A stretch of 50,966 nt of DNA from Rhodovarius lipocyclicus (GTDB taxonomy: Bacteria > Pseudomonadota > Alphaproteobacteria > Acetobacterales > Acetobacteraceae), in the NCBI RefSeq assembly GCF_009900765.1, contig NZ_JAAABL010000026.1, positions 1 to 50,966 on the forward strand, written 5' to 3'. The notes beneath the pieces were generated by a model that made no database searches, was not told the origin of the DNA, and saw only the letters and a list, made by a program, of their open reading frames with translations. This document shows positions 7,424 through 17,510 of the stretch, piece by piece (position 1 is the stretch's first letter; each line of letters begins with the position of its first letter). A program made the position numbers and the translations under genes.

Positions 7424-7900
7424 ATGGCTGACGCTTCGGATTTCCTGGCCCTGACGGCCGCCATGGCCCGGCCGGGCCAACCCGCCCCGCTGTTCCTGGC
7501 CTTGCAGCAGGCGCTGGGCCGCCACCCCGGCCACCGCCTGTTCACCGTGATGCGCCACGACGCGGCGGCGGGGTTCAACGCCCGCATCTACAGCTCTCGC
7601 CCCGCCGAATATCCGGTCGGCGGCCGCAAGCAGGTGCGCGACACCGCCTGGACCCGGCAATTGCTGCGCCGGGGAGAGCCCTTCATCGGCTACGACGCGG
7701 CCGATATCCGCGCGACCTTCGCCGATCACGAGCTGATCCTGTCCCTGGGCTGCGAGAGCGTGCTGAACCTGCCGGTGCTGTGGGATGGGCGGGTGGTCGG
7801 CACGGTGAACCTGCTGGCCGGGGCTGGGCACTACCAACCCGCGATGGCCGCCCCCGCCATGGCGCTGGCCGCCTGCGCGGCGCCTGCCCTGCTGATCTAG
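7424..7900 (+). CDS. GAF domain-containing protein
   Basis: This 158-residue single-domain protein has a GAF-like order. It begins with a helix (FLALTAAMARPGQPAPLFLALQ), followed by a strand with LFTVMRHD, and then a region with YSSRPAEYPVGGRKQ. Next comes the pocket segment with GYDAADIRATFADHELILSLG and the core strand SVLNLPVLWDGRVVGTVNLL that typifies GAF domains. GAF domains bind small molecules or haem/bilin. No output domain is attached, so it may be a free sensor or an enzyme of the free Met-sulfoxide reductase type, although the fRMsr cysteines are not evident. Its stop shares a CTAG with the convergent gene's stop. Confidence 0.85.
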   Translation: MADASDFLALTAAMARPGQPAPLFLALQQALGRHPGHRLFTVMRHDAAAGFNARIYSSRPAEYPVGGRKQVRDTAWTRQLLRRGEPFIGYDAADIRATFADHELILSLGCESVLNLPVLWDGRVVGTVNLLAGAGHYQPAMAAPAMALAACAAPALLI

Positions 7901-8505
7901 GCCACCCCGCGCCCCGGGCTGCGGTCCCGGCTGCGGGAGCCATCGGGGTGGAACAGCCACACCGCCCCCTCCCACTCGCCGAAATCCACGCCCTCATATT
8001 CGGTGGCGTAGGTGATACCCAGGAAGGTGCGGGCGACCACCCCCGCCGTGTAGGTCTGGATGGAATCCGAAGCCCGCACGGTGGCCCCCGTATGCCCGGC
8101 CAGTTCGCGCATCAGCGCCCGGCCATTGCCGGTGAAGCCCGTGCCGTCCGAGGAATCGGCCGCCGCCGCGCAGGCATAGACATCCAGCATCGCGCGCGCC
8201 GCGAAATTCGGCGCCAGCGCCGCGAAATCCGACACGGTGCTCCAGGTCAGATCCGTGCTGCCCAGCTGCAGCCCGAAGCCGCCGCCCATATAGGACATGG
8301 CCGCCCGCTCATCCGCCACCCCGGCCTCATAGCCATGGCAGCAGATGCTGAGGCGGCTGAGCTTGTTGCTGCCCAGTGCCGCGCCGATGCGGGTGACCAG
8401 GCTCGACAGCGGGGTCGTCGTGCCCACGATGATGTCGCTGGGGCGGGGCCGCTTGAAACGGGCGCCGATCCGCGTGTCCAGCACGCGCAACTCGATATTG
8501 GCCAT
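7897..8505 (-). CDS. Stand-alone caspase-fold protein, DUF4347-like
   Basis: This encodes 202 residues from ATG 8505-8503, preceded by GGAGGG. It contains a strand ending in a His motif (LSRLSICCHGYEAG, about residue 55). A second strand, ARAMLDVYACAAAAD, places a Cys after an acidic/aromatic strand, and GRALMRELAGHTGATVRASD follows. This is the order seen in DUF4347 domains, which have a clan CD (caspase/gingipain-like) fold with a His/Cys pair. DUF4347 is normally the N-terminal domain of giant exported adhesins; here it stands alone with no repeats. There is no signal peptide. Assignment by eye is moderate. It could be a processing protease or a domain with no activity. Confidence 0.65.
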   Translation of the reverse strand: MANIELRVLDTRIGARFKRPRPSDIIVGTTTPLSSLVTRIGAALGSNKLSRLSICCHGYEAGVADERAAMSYMGGGFGLQLGSTDLTWSTVSDFAALAPNFAARAMLDVYACAAAADSSDGTGFTGNGRALMRELAGHTGATVRASDSIQTYTAGVVARTFLGITYATEYEGVDFGEWEGAVWLFHPDGSRSRDRSPGRGVA

Positions 8506-8668
8506 GCCAGGGGCCCTCCGGGTTCGGAGAGAGTATGGCCCGGCCCGGCCCACCGCCGCATGGCCTGATTGCATGACGCGCCGCGCCCCCCGCCCACACG
8601 AATGCGAGCGCTTGCACTTCCCCGCCGCTCGCGTAGCGTGGTGCGCAAAGACATCGGGAGGGAAAATC

Positions 8669-10798
8669 TTGTACGACGCTCGTCCGCGTGATCCGGCCAG
8701 CCTGCGCCGCCTGCTTGCCCCGCGCTCCGTCGCCGTGGTGGGTGTCTCGGCGGAGCCCACCAGCTTCGGCGCGCGCACCATCACCAACATGCGCCACTTC
8801 GATGGCCCGGTGCACGCCGTGAACCCGAAATACGCGGGGCAGGAGCTGCACGGCTTCCCCTGCGTCGCCACCATCGACGACCTGCCGGAGGGCGTGGACA
8901 GCGTTGTGCTCTGCATGCCCCGCACCGGCGTGGTGCCGAGCCTGGAGGCCGCCGCCCGCCGCAATATCGGCGGGCTGACCATCTATGCCTCCGGCTATGG
9001 CGAGACCGACCTGCCCGAACGCGCGGAGGAGGAGGAGGCGCTGCGCGAGCGTGCCCGGGCGCTGGGCATCCCCCTGCTCGGCGCCAATTGCCTGGGCTTC
9101 GTGAACCATGTGGCCCGCCTCGGCGCCACCTTCATGCCGGACTATGTGAAGATGACGGCCCCGGCCGGGGGCGTGGGCGTGGTCAGCCAATCCGGCGCGC
9201 TGGGCTATGCGCTGATGCAGGCGGCCGAGCGCGGCTTCGCCATGTGCCACATGGCCACCGCCGGCAATGCCACCGACCTCGACGTGTGCGACTTGGCGGC
9301 CTTCCAGCTGACCCTGCCCGAATGCCGCTCCGTCGCGCTGGTGGTCGAGGGCCTGCGCAGCGGCGCCAAGCTGTTCGAGCTGGGCCGCCTGGCGCGCGAT
9401 GCCGGCAAGCCCATCGTGGTGCTGAAGCTGGGCCGGGGTGAGACCGGCGCCAAGGCCGCCATGAGCCACACCGGCAGCATGGCGGGCAGCACCGCCGCCT
9501 GGTCCGCCGCCTTCCGCCGCGCCGGCATGCTGGAGGTGGAGGATTTCGACGGGCTGCTGGAAACCGCGGGCTTCCTGGCCAAGGCGCCGCCGCCCAAGGC
9601 CCGGGGGGTGGCCATCGCCACGCCCTCGGGCGGGGCGGGCATCCTGGCGGCCGACCATGCGGAGTATATCGGCCTGGACCTGCCGCAGCCCATCGAGGCC
9701 ACCGCCCAGGTGCTGCGCGCCGCGATCCCGGATTTCGGCAGCCCCCGCAACCCCTGCGACCTGACGGCGCAGGTGGCCACCAACCCGGCCATGTACGACG
9801 CCTGCATGCGCGCCATCCTGGCGGACCCGCAATACGGCGTGGTGGTGATGCCGGTCGTCTATCACAACCCGGCCCCCACCGCGACGCCGAACCGGATGAA
9901 CACGATGCGCCCCCTGGCCGCCGAGGCCGGCAAGCCCATCTGCATCGCCTGGATCCCGGAAAGCCTGGAGGGCGCCGGCCCCTACGCCGTGGACACGGCG
10001 CCGGAGCTGTCGCTGTTCCGCTCCATGCGGCGGCTGATGAAGGCGATCAGCATCTGGCACCGCTGGCATGACGGCGCGCTACCCGAGGCCGCTCCGCCCG
10101 GACCGGCCGCCCAGGCCGCCGCCGCCGCCATCCCCCCCGGCGCCCGCACGCTGATGGAGGCCGAGGCCAAATCCGCCTTCGCCGCCGCCGGCCTGCCGGC
10201 CATGGGCGACATCCGCGCCGCCACCGCCGAGGAAGCGGTCGCGGCCGCCGAACGCCTCGGCTACCCGGTGGTGCTGAAGATCGACAGCCCCGACATCGCC
10301 CACAAGACCGAGGTCGGCGGCGTGAAGCTGAACCTGGCCTATGCCGAGGCGGTGCAAGCGGGCTTCGACGCCATCATGGCCTCCGTCCGCGCCCATGCCC
10401 CGCAGGCGCGCATCGCGGGCGTGCTGGTGCAGAAGATGGCGGAGCGCGGGCCCGAACTCATCCTCGGCGCCCGGCGGGACCCGCAATTCGGCACCACCGT
10501 GCTGGTGGGCCTCGGCGGCGTGCAGGCGGAGCTGTGGAAGGACGTGGCGCTGGACATCGCCCCGGTCACGCCCGAACGGGCGGAGGCGATGCTGCGCTCG
10601 CTGCGGTCCTTCCCGCTGCTGGATGGGTTCCGGGGGGCGGCGAAGGTGGATATCGCCTCGGTGGCGGGCACCATCGCGCGGTTCTCGGAACTGGCGGCGG
10701 CCTTGGGGGACAGGCTGGAAGAAGCGGAAATCAACCCGCTGGTCTGCCTGCCCGGTGGCAGCGTGGCACTGGATGGGTTGATGAAACTGGGGGGGTGA
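8669..10798 (+). CDS. NDP-forming acyl-CoA synthetase (acetate--CoA ligase family)
   Basis: This 709-residue protein converts an acid, CoA and ATP to acyl-CoA with ADP, through a phosphohistidine. The order is: CoA-binding Rossmann domain ([15 protein letters not shown], residues about 15-110); succinyl-CoA-ligase-like domains with the phosphohistidine loop [10 protein letters not shown] (His about 267); and a C-terminal ATP-grasp domain (about 480-709) with [20 protein letters not shown] and a final EINPLV. TTG 8669 is chosen because GGGAGGG lies just upstream and no ATG precedes the first domain in frame closely. The length matches fused alpha-beta ADP-forming ligases (about 700). The acid substrate is unknown. 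It lies upstream of acpXL on the same strand, 149 bases apart. Confidence 0.92.
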   Translation: MYDARPRDPASLRRLLAPRSVAVVGVSAEPTSFGARTITNMRHFDGPVHAVNPKYAGQELHGFPCVATIDDLPEGVDSVVLCMPRTGVVPSLEAAARRNIGGLTIYASGYGETDLPERAEEEEALRERARALGIPLLGANCLGFVNHVARLGATFMPDYVKMTAPAGGVGVVSQSGALGYALMQAAERGFAMCHMATAGNATDLDVCDLAAFQLTLPECRSVALVVEGLRSGAKLFELGRLARDAGKPIVVLKLGRGETGAKAAMSHTGSMAGSTAAWSAAFRRAGMLEVEDFDGLLETAGFLAKAPPPKARGVAIATPSGGAGILAADHAEYIGLDLPQPIEATAQVLRAAIPDFGSPRNPCDLTAQVATNPAMYDACMRAILADPQYGVVVMPVVYHNPAPTATPNRMNTMRPLAAEAGKPICIAWIPESLEGAGPYAVDTAPELSLFRSMRRLMKAISIWHRWHDGALPEAAPPGPAAQAAAAAIPPGARTLMEAEAKSAFAAAGLPAMGDIRAATAEEAVAAAERLGYPVVLKIDSPDIAHKTEVGGVKLNLAYAEAVQAGFDAIMASVRAHAPQARIAGVLVQKMAERGPELILGARRDPQFGTTVLVGLGGVQAELWKDVALDIAPVTPERAEAMLRSLRSFPLLDGFRGAAKVDIASVAGTIARFSELAAALGDRLEEAEINPLVCLPGGSVALDGLMKLGG

Positions 10799-10800
10799 AG

Positions 10801-10862
10801 GGAGCCGAAAGGCTCCTGCCGGGGGGCGCAAAGCGGAGCGCGAGGGGGCGGAGCCCTCTCGC
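10801..10862. repeat. GC-rich intergenic hairpin repeat, copy C
   Basis: This has the hairpin GGAGCC/GGCTCC with a GAAA tetraloop (10801-10816). The block GGCTCCTGCCGGGGG (10811-10825) is identical to 1147-1161. A second pairing GCGAG/CTCGC follows at 10840-10862. It lies right after the acyl-CoA synthetase stop, so it may mark the 3' end of that transcript, separating it from the acpXL cluster. Confidence 0.55.
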
Positions 10863-10947
10863 AACGCCCCCTGCGCTGGACAAGCACAGCCTTAGGGGCC
10901 AAACGGCTCTACCAAACACCCAAGCCTTTGCCAGGGAGCAGCCCCTC

Positions 10948-11229
10948 ATGGCCGCCGATACTTTCGACCGCATCGCCGACATCATCGCCGAAACGGCGAA
11001 TGTGGACCGCGCCACCATCACGCCTGAGGCGCATGTCATCAACGACCTGGGCATCGACAGCCTGGACTTCCTGGACATCGTCTTCGCGATCGACAAGGAA
11101 TTCGGCATCAAGGTGCCGGTCGAGGCCTGGACCGAACAGGTGAACACCGGCAAGGCCCCGGCCGAGCAGTTCTTCATCATGAAGGGCCTGGCCGACCGCA
11201 TCGACGAGCTGGTCGCGGCCAAGGGCTGA
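10948..11229 (+). CDS. acpXL: Acyl carrier protein, AcpXL type
   Basis: This is a 93-residue acyl carrier protein. Ser38 in [19 protein letters not shown] is the phosphopantetheine site. The sequence closely follows the rhizobial AcpXL pattern ([11 protein letters not shown] near the start, [18 protein letters not shown], a longer C-terminal helix ending IDELVAAKG) rather than housekeeping AcpP, which is about 78 residues with DSLDTVE. AcpXL carries the growing very-long-chain (omega-1)-hydroxy fatty acid that is put on lipid A. AGGGAGC lies about 8 bases before ATG 10948. Four genes from here to 13963 overlap or nearly touch, with the same order as the rhizobial acpXL locus. Confidence 0.9.
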   Translation: MAADTFDRIADIIAETANVDRATITPEAHVINDLGIDSLDFLDIVFAIDKEFGIKVPVEAWTEQVNTGKAPAEQFFIMKGLADRIDELVAAKG

Positions 11230-11238
11230 ACGCCCGCC

Positions 11239-11688
11239 ATGATCCTCGAACGCTTCGCCATGATCGACCGCATCATCGCCCATGATGCGGAAACGCTGTC
11301 GGCCGCCGCCACGCTGCCCCTGGAAAGCCCGGTGTTCGAGGGCCACTTCCCCGGCTTTCCCATCCTGCCCGGGGTTCTGATGATCGAGACCATGGCCCAG
11401 GCGGGCGGCTGGCTGATGGTGGCGCGCCTCGGCTTCGAGCGCATGCCCCTGCTGGCCAAGGTGAATGAGGCCAAGATGCGCGGCATGCTGCGCCCGGGCG
11501 ATGCCATCACCATCGAGGCGAAGCTGGTCCATGACGGCTCCGGCTATGCCGTGCTGGCGGGGCGCATCAAGGATGCCGCCGGCAAGCCGGTGGCGGATGC
11601 CGAATACACGCTGCGCACCCTGCCCTTCCCCGAGGCGAGCCTCGCCGCCCTGGTGCGGGCACGCGGCACAGAATTGGGGTTGCCATGA
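11239..11688 (+). CDS. FabZ-like 3-hydroxyacyl-ACP dehydratase (acpXL cluster)
   Basis: This 149-residue hot-dog-fold dehydratase removes water from 3-hydroxyacyl-ACP. The active-site helix region GHFPGFPILPGVLMIETMAQ shows the catalytic His36 and Glu50 spaced as in FabZ. A second strand set (AKMRGMLRPGDAITIEAKLV) matches the family. The position after AcpXL, 9 bases away, matches the rhizobial gene often called fabZXL, so it probably acts on AcpXL-bound long chains. The start is ATG 11239; an internal ATG at residue 8 is less likely because upstream residues align with FabZ. The stop overlaps the next gene's ATG by 4 bases. Confidence 0.9.
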   Translation: MILERFAMIDRIIAHDAETLSAAATLPLESPVFEGHFPGFPILPGVLMIETMAQAGGWLMVARLGFERMPLLAKVNEAKMRGMLRPGDAITIEAKLVHDGSGYAVLAGRIKDAAGKPVADAEYTLRTLPFPEASLAALVRARGTELGLP

Positions 11689-12694
11689 CCGTCGCCATCA
11701 CGGGGCTCGGCCTCGTCTCCTGCCTGGGTGAGGGCCGTGAGGTCCACAGCGCCTGGCCGAATGCCCCGGTGCTGGACGAGACGGGCTTCGCCCCCTTCCC
11801 CATCCACCCCCTGCCGCCGCTGAAGCTGGAGGAGCACATCCCCCGGCGCGAGTTCCGGCAGATGGAAGGCTGGCAGCGGCTGGGCACCTATGCCGCGGGG
11901 CTGGCCATCGCCGATGCCGGCGCGAAGGAGCTGGTGGCCGGCATGGACCTGATGGTCGCGGCCGGCGGCGGTGAGCGCGACACCGCTCTGGACGCCGCCA
12001 TCCTGGCCGAGATCCAGGATATCCCGCCCGCCGAACGCGAGGCCTGGCTGAACAAGCGCCTGGGCGAGGGGCTGCGCCCCACCCTGTTCCTGGCGCAGCT
12101 GTCCAACCTGCTGGCGGGGTCGATCTCCATCCTGCACGGGGTCGCCGGTTCCTCCCGCACCTTCCTGGGTGAGGAAGCGGCGGGCGCCGAGGCCCTGCGC
12201 GTGGCCCATGCCCGGGTGGCCTCCGGCACCTCCCGCCTGATGCTGGTGGGGGCCGCCTGGATCGCCGGGCGCTGGGACAATCTGCTGACCTACGCCCCCT
12301 GGCTGCACCAGGGCAGTTGGGCGCCCACGGCGCGGCGCGAGAAGCTGGTGCCCGGCAGCGGTGCCGCCTTCCTGGTGCTGGAGCCGCTGGCGGCCGCGCT
12401 GGAACGCGGCGCCCGCCCCGTGGCCCTGCTGGAGGATGTGCGCACCGACATGGGCGACGCGGCCGGCCGCGATGCCCGCCTCGCCGCGCTGAGCGACAGC
12501 CCCGCCACCCTCTCGGCCGCCCCGTTCGGCGGGCCGGGCGAGGCGCGCGCGGTGGCCGACGCCACCGGGCACCTGATGGAAGCGGCCTTCCCGATGGCGG
12601 TGGCGCTCGCCGCCCTGTCGGGGCAGGAGAGCGTGGTGACCGGCTTCGGCCATCGCCACGGGGAATTCGCGGCGCGCGTGAAGGGGCTGCCGGC

Positions 12695-12698
<4 letters not shown>
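11685..12698 (+). CDS. Beta-ketoacyl synthase-like protein without catalytic Cys (acpXL cluster)
   Basis: This 337-residue protein has a thiolase fold: MTVAITGLGLVSCLGEG at the start, then the nucleophile-elbow region GVAGSSRTFLGEEAAGAEAL (about residues 152-171). There an active ketosynthase would have TACASG, so the Cys is absent. The HGT and GHT histidine motifs seen in the next gene are also not found, and it is shorter than FabF (about 410). It sits where rhizobial fabF2XL sits. The pattern is like chain-length-factor (KS-beta) subunits, which pair with an active KS. It overlaps both neighbours by 4 bases (ATGA), suggesting coupled translation and a stoichiometric complex. Confidence 0.85.
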
Positions 12699-13961
<1,263 letters not shown>

Positions 13962-13963
<2 letters not shown>

Positions 13964-13976
13964 GGGCAAAGCCCCT
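13962..13976. terminator. Short hairpin between convergent genes
   Basis: AGGGGC/GCCCCT with an AAA loop begins inside the ketosynthase stop codon and lies 9 bases from the stop of the convergent lapA-like gene. It has no T-run. It may act on both strands as a weak 3' end. Confidence 0.35.
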
Positions 13977-13984
13977 CTCAACCC

Positions 13985-14311
13985 TTACCCCGCCAGCTGC
14001 GGCAACTTGCTGGCTTGGGGGCTGCCTTCCGGCGCGGCTTCCTGTTCGCGCCGCAGCGCCACCAGTTCGCCTTCCATGATATTCGCCGCGCGCTGCAATT
14101 CCCGCAGGCGGCGCCGCGCGGGCACGGCGGCGGCCCAGCCCAGCACCGAGCCCAGGATCAGGAACAGCCCGGCCGTGCCCAGCACAGCCAGCCACAGCGG
14201 CAGGGCCAGGCTGGCATCCAGCGGCCACAGGCGCAGGGCGACATCCTCACGGTTGCTGGCGGCGAACAGGGCCAGCAGCAGCAGAAACGGCAGCAACAGC
14301 AGCCAGCGCAT
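13985..14311 (-). CDS. LapA-domain membrane protein (DUF1049)
   Basis: This is a 108-residue protein with two membrane helices: LLLLPFLLLLALFAAS (residues about 3-18) and LAVLGTAGLFLILGSVLGW (about 41-59). The inter-helix NREDVALRLWPLD segment is typical of LapA (DUF1049) proteins, which in E. coli take part in assembling or regulating lipopolysaccharide. A charged cytoplasmic helix, PARRRLRELQRAANIMEGEL, follows. The gene starts 3 bases after ihfB, an arrangement (ihfB then lapA) common in proteobacteria, so it is probably co-transcribed with ihfB. Confidence 0.85.
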   Translation of the reverse strand: MRWLLLLPFLLLLALFAASNREDVALRLWPLDASLALPLWLAVLGTAGLFLILGSVLGWAAAVPARRRLRELQRAANIMEGELVALRREQEAAPEGSPQASKLPQLAG

Positions 14312-14314
14312 GGG

Positions 14315-14650
14315 TCAGGCCTTGGTCTTGGCGGGCCGGGCCGGGGGTTTGGGCGCGCCGGCCTGCGGCGGGCCGCCATTCACCACCTCGCGCAGCTCCT
14401 TGCCCGGCTTGAAGAAGGGCACGGCCTTGCCGGACACCTCCACCGACTCGCCGGTGCGCGGGTTGCGGCCCGTGCGCGGATCGCGTCGCTTCACGGAGAA
14501 CGCGCCGAAGCCACGCAGTTCCACGCGCCGTCCCTCGGACAGGGTCGCGGTGATTTCTTCGAAAATCGTCGTCACGATCGCTTCCACATCCGAGTGCCGC
14601 AGATGCGGGTTCTCGGCGGCAAGCTGGGCGATGAGTTCACTTCTGGTCAT
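14315..14650 (-). CDS. ihfB: Integration host factor subunit beta
   Basis: This is a 111-residue DNA-bending protein (HU/IHF family) that works as a heterodimer with IHF-alpha in nucleoid structure, recombination and promoter activation. [20 protein letters not shown] and the DNA-arm region [16 protein letters not shown] with the intercalating Pro identify it as IHF-beta. [14 protein letters not shown] ends the fold, and a Pro/Lys-rich tail of about 18 residues follows. ATG 14650-14648 is chosen since the conserved N-terminus starts there. It lies downstream of sppA on the same strand with a gap of about 136 bases. Confidence 0.95.
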   Translation of the reverse strand: MTRSELIAQLAAENPHLRHSDVEAIVTTIFEEITATLSEGRRVELRGFGAFSVKRRDPRTGRNPRTGESVEVSGKAVPFFKPGKELREVVNGGPPQAGAPKPPARPAKTKA

Positions 14651-14761
14651 GGCTTCCCCCGAGTTGCATACCCGAGACCGCAACGGCCTCGCCAAGCGCG
14701 AAATCGCCAGCCACCCACCGGGTGCCGCGCGCATGCGAACCGCTCTCAATCATGGACTAAA

Positions 14762-14790
14762 ACGCTGGCGCATGGCTTACAGCATGTCAA
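14762..14790 (-). promoter_or_regulatory. Weak candidate promoter for ihfB-lapA
   Basis: On the minus strand a perfect -35 consensus TTGACA (14790-14785) overlaps the sppA stop. The -10 region 17 bases on (CAGCGT) is poor. It might drive ihfB, about 110 bases downstream. The support is only the -35 box. Confidence 0.22.
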
Positions 14791-15704
14791 TGTTGCAGCG
14801 CGGCTCGCAGGCCGCCCTCACCGAAAAACGCACGGAACAGGGCCTGGCCCAGGCTTTCGGCACCCGCATCCAGCATCCGCTCGGACCAGCTGCGGCTGCG
14901 CAGGGTGCGCACGGGCAGATCCTCGGGGATCTCGCGGCTCTCGGCCAGCCAGGCCCTGGCCTCGCGCTCGCCGCCCAGGGCGTCGATCAGCCCGGCGGAC
15001 AAGGCCTGGCGGCCCGAAAACACGCGGCCATCCGCCAATTCCCGCACTCTTTCCTCGGACAAATGGCGGCCCTGGGCCACCATCGTGACGAATTGTGACT
15101 GCATGTCGAGCACGACGGATTCGAGCGCCGCGCGCCCTTCGGGGCTGAGGGGCCGGAAGGGACTCGGCTGGTCCTTCAGGATGCCGGAGGCGATGGTCTC
15201 CGCCCGCACGCCCAGCCGCGCCATCAGCTCGCTCGCCTCGAAGCTCTGCAGCAGCACGCCGATGGAGCCGGTGACGCTGCCCTCCCGCGCGAAGACGCGG
15301 CTGGCGGGCAGCGCGATCATGTAGCCGGCGCTGGCCGCGGTGGTGCCCATCACGGCCACCACGGGCTTGTCGGCGGCCAGCCGGCGCAGCGCGTCATGCA
15401 GGGATTGCCCGCCCACCACGCTGCCGCCCGGGCTGTCGATGGCCAGGATCAGCGCGCGGGCATTGTCGTCGCGCCGCACGCGCTCCAGCGCCTCCAGCAC
15501 CCGCCGGTCCTCGGTGATGGTGCCCCGGATCTCGAGGCGGGAGACGTAATCGCCCCCCAGCCCGGGCACCAGCCCATGGGACATCCCGCCGGGCAGCAGC
15601 GCCCCCAGCGCCAGCGCGCCCAGCAACACGGCCAGCACGCGCCAGCGCAACAGCCTGGATTTCAGGCGCCGGCGGTCCAGCAACAGATCGGCTTCAAGAG
15701 TCAT
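14787..15704 (-). CDS. sppA: Signal peptide peptidase SppA, S49 family
   Basis: This is a 305-residue membrane-bound serine protease that degrades leftover signal peptides or short membrane peptides. The N-terminal cytoplasmic [11 protein letters not shown] is followed by one transmembrane helix ([15 protein letters not shown]). The S49 fold shows [10 protein letters not shown] near residue 90, nucleophile Ser125 in TTAASAGYM, and the general-base Lys177 in ILKDQPSPF, the spacing seen in Bacillus SppA. The length fits single-domain SppA. ATG 15704 gives the usual N-terminus [13 protein letters not shown]; an in-frame ATG at 15749 has a fair AGAGG site and cannot be excluded. It is divergent from argG. 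Confidence 0.9.
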   Translation of the reverse strand: MTLEADLLLDRRRLKSRLLRWRVLAVLLGALALGALLPGGMSHGLVPGLGGDYVSRLEIRGTITEDRRVLEALERVRRDDNARALILAIDSPGGSVVGGQSLHDALRRLAADKPVVAVMGTTAASAGYMIALPASRVFAREGSVTGSIGVLLQSFEASELMARLGVRAETIASGILKDQPSPFRPLSPEGRAALESVVLDMQSQFVTMVAQGRHLSEERVRELADGRVFSGRQALSAGLIDALGGEREARAWLAESREIPEDLPVRTLRSRSWSERMLDAGAESLGQALFRAFFGEGGLRAALQH

Positions 15705-15834
15705 GGCGGCAGAATGGTCTTTCCCCCCGAAGGTTGCCACCCCTGTCATGGAAAGGCCTCTGCGCGCCTGCCCCGGTTGCCAGCCCGCCCGCCCAGGGCT
15801 ATGCGCGCCACTTCTGGCAGGAGTTGAGGCCGAG

Positions 15835-17070
15835 ATGCGCGTGAAGGATGTGAAGAAGGTCGTGCTCGCCTATTCCGGCGGGCTCGACACCAGCGTGATC
15901 CTGAAATGGTTGCAGACCACCTACCGTTGCGAGGTGGTGACCTTCACCGCCGACCTCGGCCAGGGTGAGGAGCTGGGCCCGGCACGCGACAAGGCGTTGC
16001 TGCTCGGCATCAAGCCCGAGAACATCTTCATCGACGACCTGCGCGAGGAATTCACCCGCGACTTCGTCTTCCCGATGTTCCGCGCCAATGCCCTGTATGA
16101 GGGCTGCTACCTGCTCGGCACCTCGATCGCGCGGCCGCTGATCGCCAAGCGCCAGATCGAGATCGCGGAGAAGGTGGGCGCCGATGCCGTCAGCCACGGC
16201 GCGACCGGCAAGGGCAACGACCAGGTCCGCTTCGAGATCGGCTACTACTCGCTGAAGCCGGACGTGAAGGTGATCGCGCCCTGGCGCGAATGGGACCTGA
16301 CCAGCCGCACCCGGCTGCTGGAATTCGCGGAAGCGAACCAGATCCCCATCGCCAAGGACAAGCGCGGCGAGGCCCCGTTCAGCGTGGACGCGAACCTGCT
16401 GCACAGCAGCAGCGAGGGCAAGATCCTGGAGGAGCCCTGGGACGAGCCGCCGGAGATCGTCTGGCAGCGCACCATCCGCCCCGAGGACGCGCCCGATGTG
16501 GCCACCGAGATCACCATCGAGTTCGAGCGCGGCGACGCCGTGGCGATCAATGGCGAGCGGATGTCTCCGGCCACGCTGCTGACCAAGCTGAACGCGCTGG
16601 GCAAGGCCAACGGCATCGGCCGGCTGGACCTGGTGGAGAACCGCTTCGTCGGCATGAAGTCCCGCGGCTGCTACGAGACGCCGGGCGGCACCATCCTGTA
16701 CGTGGCGCACCGCGCTATCGAGAGCATCACCCTGGATCGTGAGGTCGCGCACCTCAAGGACAGCCTGATGCCCAAGTACGCGGAGCTGATCTACAACGGC
16801 TTCTGGTTCTCGCCGGAACGCCGGATGATCCAGGCGATGGTGGATGAGAGCCAGGCCAGCGTCTCCGGCACCGTCCGGCTGAAGCTGTACAAGGGCAACA
16901 CCATCGTGACGGGCCGGCAGTCGCCGAACAGCCTGTACTCGATGAAGCACGTGACCTTCGAGGACGACCAGGGCGCCTACGACCAGTTCGACGCCCAGGG
17001 CTTCATCAAGCTGAACGCGCTGCGCCTGCGCCTGGGTGCGATGGCGGGCCGCAAGGGCGGCGCGCTGTAA
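15835..17070 (+). CDS. argG: Argininosuccinate synthase
   Basis: This 411-residue cytoplasmic enzyme joins citrulline and aspartate with ATP hydrolysis to AMP and PPi, the seventh step of arginine synthesis. The pyrophosphatase-type ATP loop [10 protein letters not shown] lies at residues about 12-21. Family stretches [14 protein letters not shown] and [17 protein letters not shown] follow, and the C-terminal part includes [12 protein letters not shown]. The length is standard (about 400-410). ATG 15835 is preceded by a purine-rich site; longer in-frame starts would give an unrelated tail. A strong terminator follows directly, so the unit is argG alone. The partner gene argH is at 19350. Confidence 0.97.
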   Translation: MRVKDVKKVVLAYSGGLDTSVILKWLQTTYRCEVVTFTADLGQGEELGPARDKALLLGIKPENIFIDDLREEFTRDFVFPMFRANALYEGCYLLGTSIARPLIAKRQIEIAEKVGADAVSHGATGKGNDQVRFEIGYYSLKPDVKVIAPWREWDLTSRTRLLEFAEANQIPIAKDKRGEAPFSVDANLLHSSSEGKILEEPWDEPPEIVWQRTIRPEDAPDVATEITIEFERGDAVAINGERMSPATLLTKLNALGKANGIGRLDLVENRFVGMKSRGCYETPGGTILYVAHRAIESITLDREVAHLKDSLMPKYAELIYNGFWFSPERRMIQAMVDESQASVSGTVRLKLYKGNTIVTGRQSPNSLYSMKHVTFEDDQGAYDQFDAQGFIKLNALRLRLGAMAGRKGGAL

Positions 17071-17095
17071 CCTTCGGGCCTTGGTCCGGATGCGG

Positions 17096-17124
17096 AAGGG
17101 AGGGCCCTGGCCCTCCCTTTTTTT
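17096..17124 (+). terminator. Intrinsic terminator after argG
   Basis: The perfect 8-bp stem GGGAGGGC/GCCCTCCC (17098-17105 and 17110-17117) has a 4-base loop, with AA on the 5' side and a run of seven Ts (17118-17124). This is a classic Rho-independent terminator. Confidence 0.9.
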
Positions 17125-17203
17125 GTGTCCCCTCCCCGGCGGGGCAACCCGCAGGGCCGGCCGGCGTTCTTCTCTCATGACACGCACTGAGAGGAAGACG
17201 CAC

Positions 17204-17506
17204 ATGTCCCGATACACGCTGATCCTGGCCGGCGTCCTCAGCCTGGGCGCCGTGGGTGCGCAGGCGCAGAGCGGCGGGCCCTCCCCCAACCTGCCGATGA
17301 ACCACCCGGTGATGACGCCGATGGCGGCGCCCGCCCCGGTGCCGGTGCCCCCGGCCGCCCCGACCCTGGTGCTGGGCCGCCCCAGCCCCGCGGAGCCTCT
17401 GGCGGGCGTGACCCTGCCCACCCAGCGCGTGGGCGACGGTGCCTACAATGGCGGCGGCGTGGTGCTGGAGCACATGCCCGACGGCACGACGCGCCAGGTC
17501 CAGTAG
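17204..17506 (+). CDS. Small secreted Pro/Ala-rich protein
   Basis: This is a 100-residue protein with a clear Sec signal peptide (MSRYTLILAGVLSLGAVGAQAQ, cleavage after AQA). The mature part is rich in Pro, Ala and Val (APAPVPVPPAAPTLVLGRP), then GVTLPTQRVGDGAYNGGGVV. Its end, EHMPDGTTRQVQ, is polar. ATG 17204 has GAGGAAG about 8 bases upstream. No known domain is seen. Such short periplasmic Pro-rich proteins are frequent in Acetobacteraceae and have no assigned role. It stands alone, convergent with the MFS gene 4 bases away. Confidence 0.75.
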   Translation: MSRYTLILAGVLSLGAVGAQAQSGGPSPNLPMNHPVMTPMAAPAPVPVPPAAPTLVLGRPSPAEPLAGVTLPTQRVGDGAYNGGGVVLEHMPDGTTRQVQ

Positions 17507-17510
17507 CGCC

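Noticed and set aside
8612-8639. TTGCAC-N16-TAGCGT as a promoter for the acyl-CoA synthetase
   Set aside because: Both boxes match the consensus at only three positions, too weak to list.
8327-10069. Long minus-strand open frame over the acyl-CoA synthetase
   Set aside because: It is a shadow of the ATP-grasp synthetase gene; no motif or ribosome site.
15704-15749. Longer SppA starting at ATG 15749
   Set aside because: The extra 15 residues precede the conserved cytoplasmic start; kept as an alternative only.
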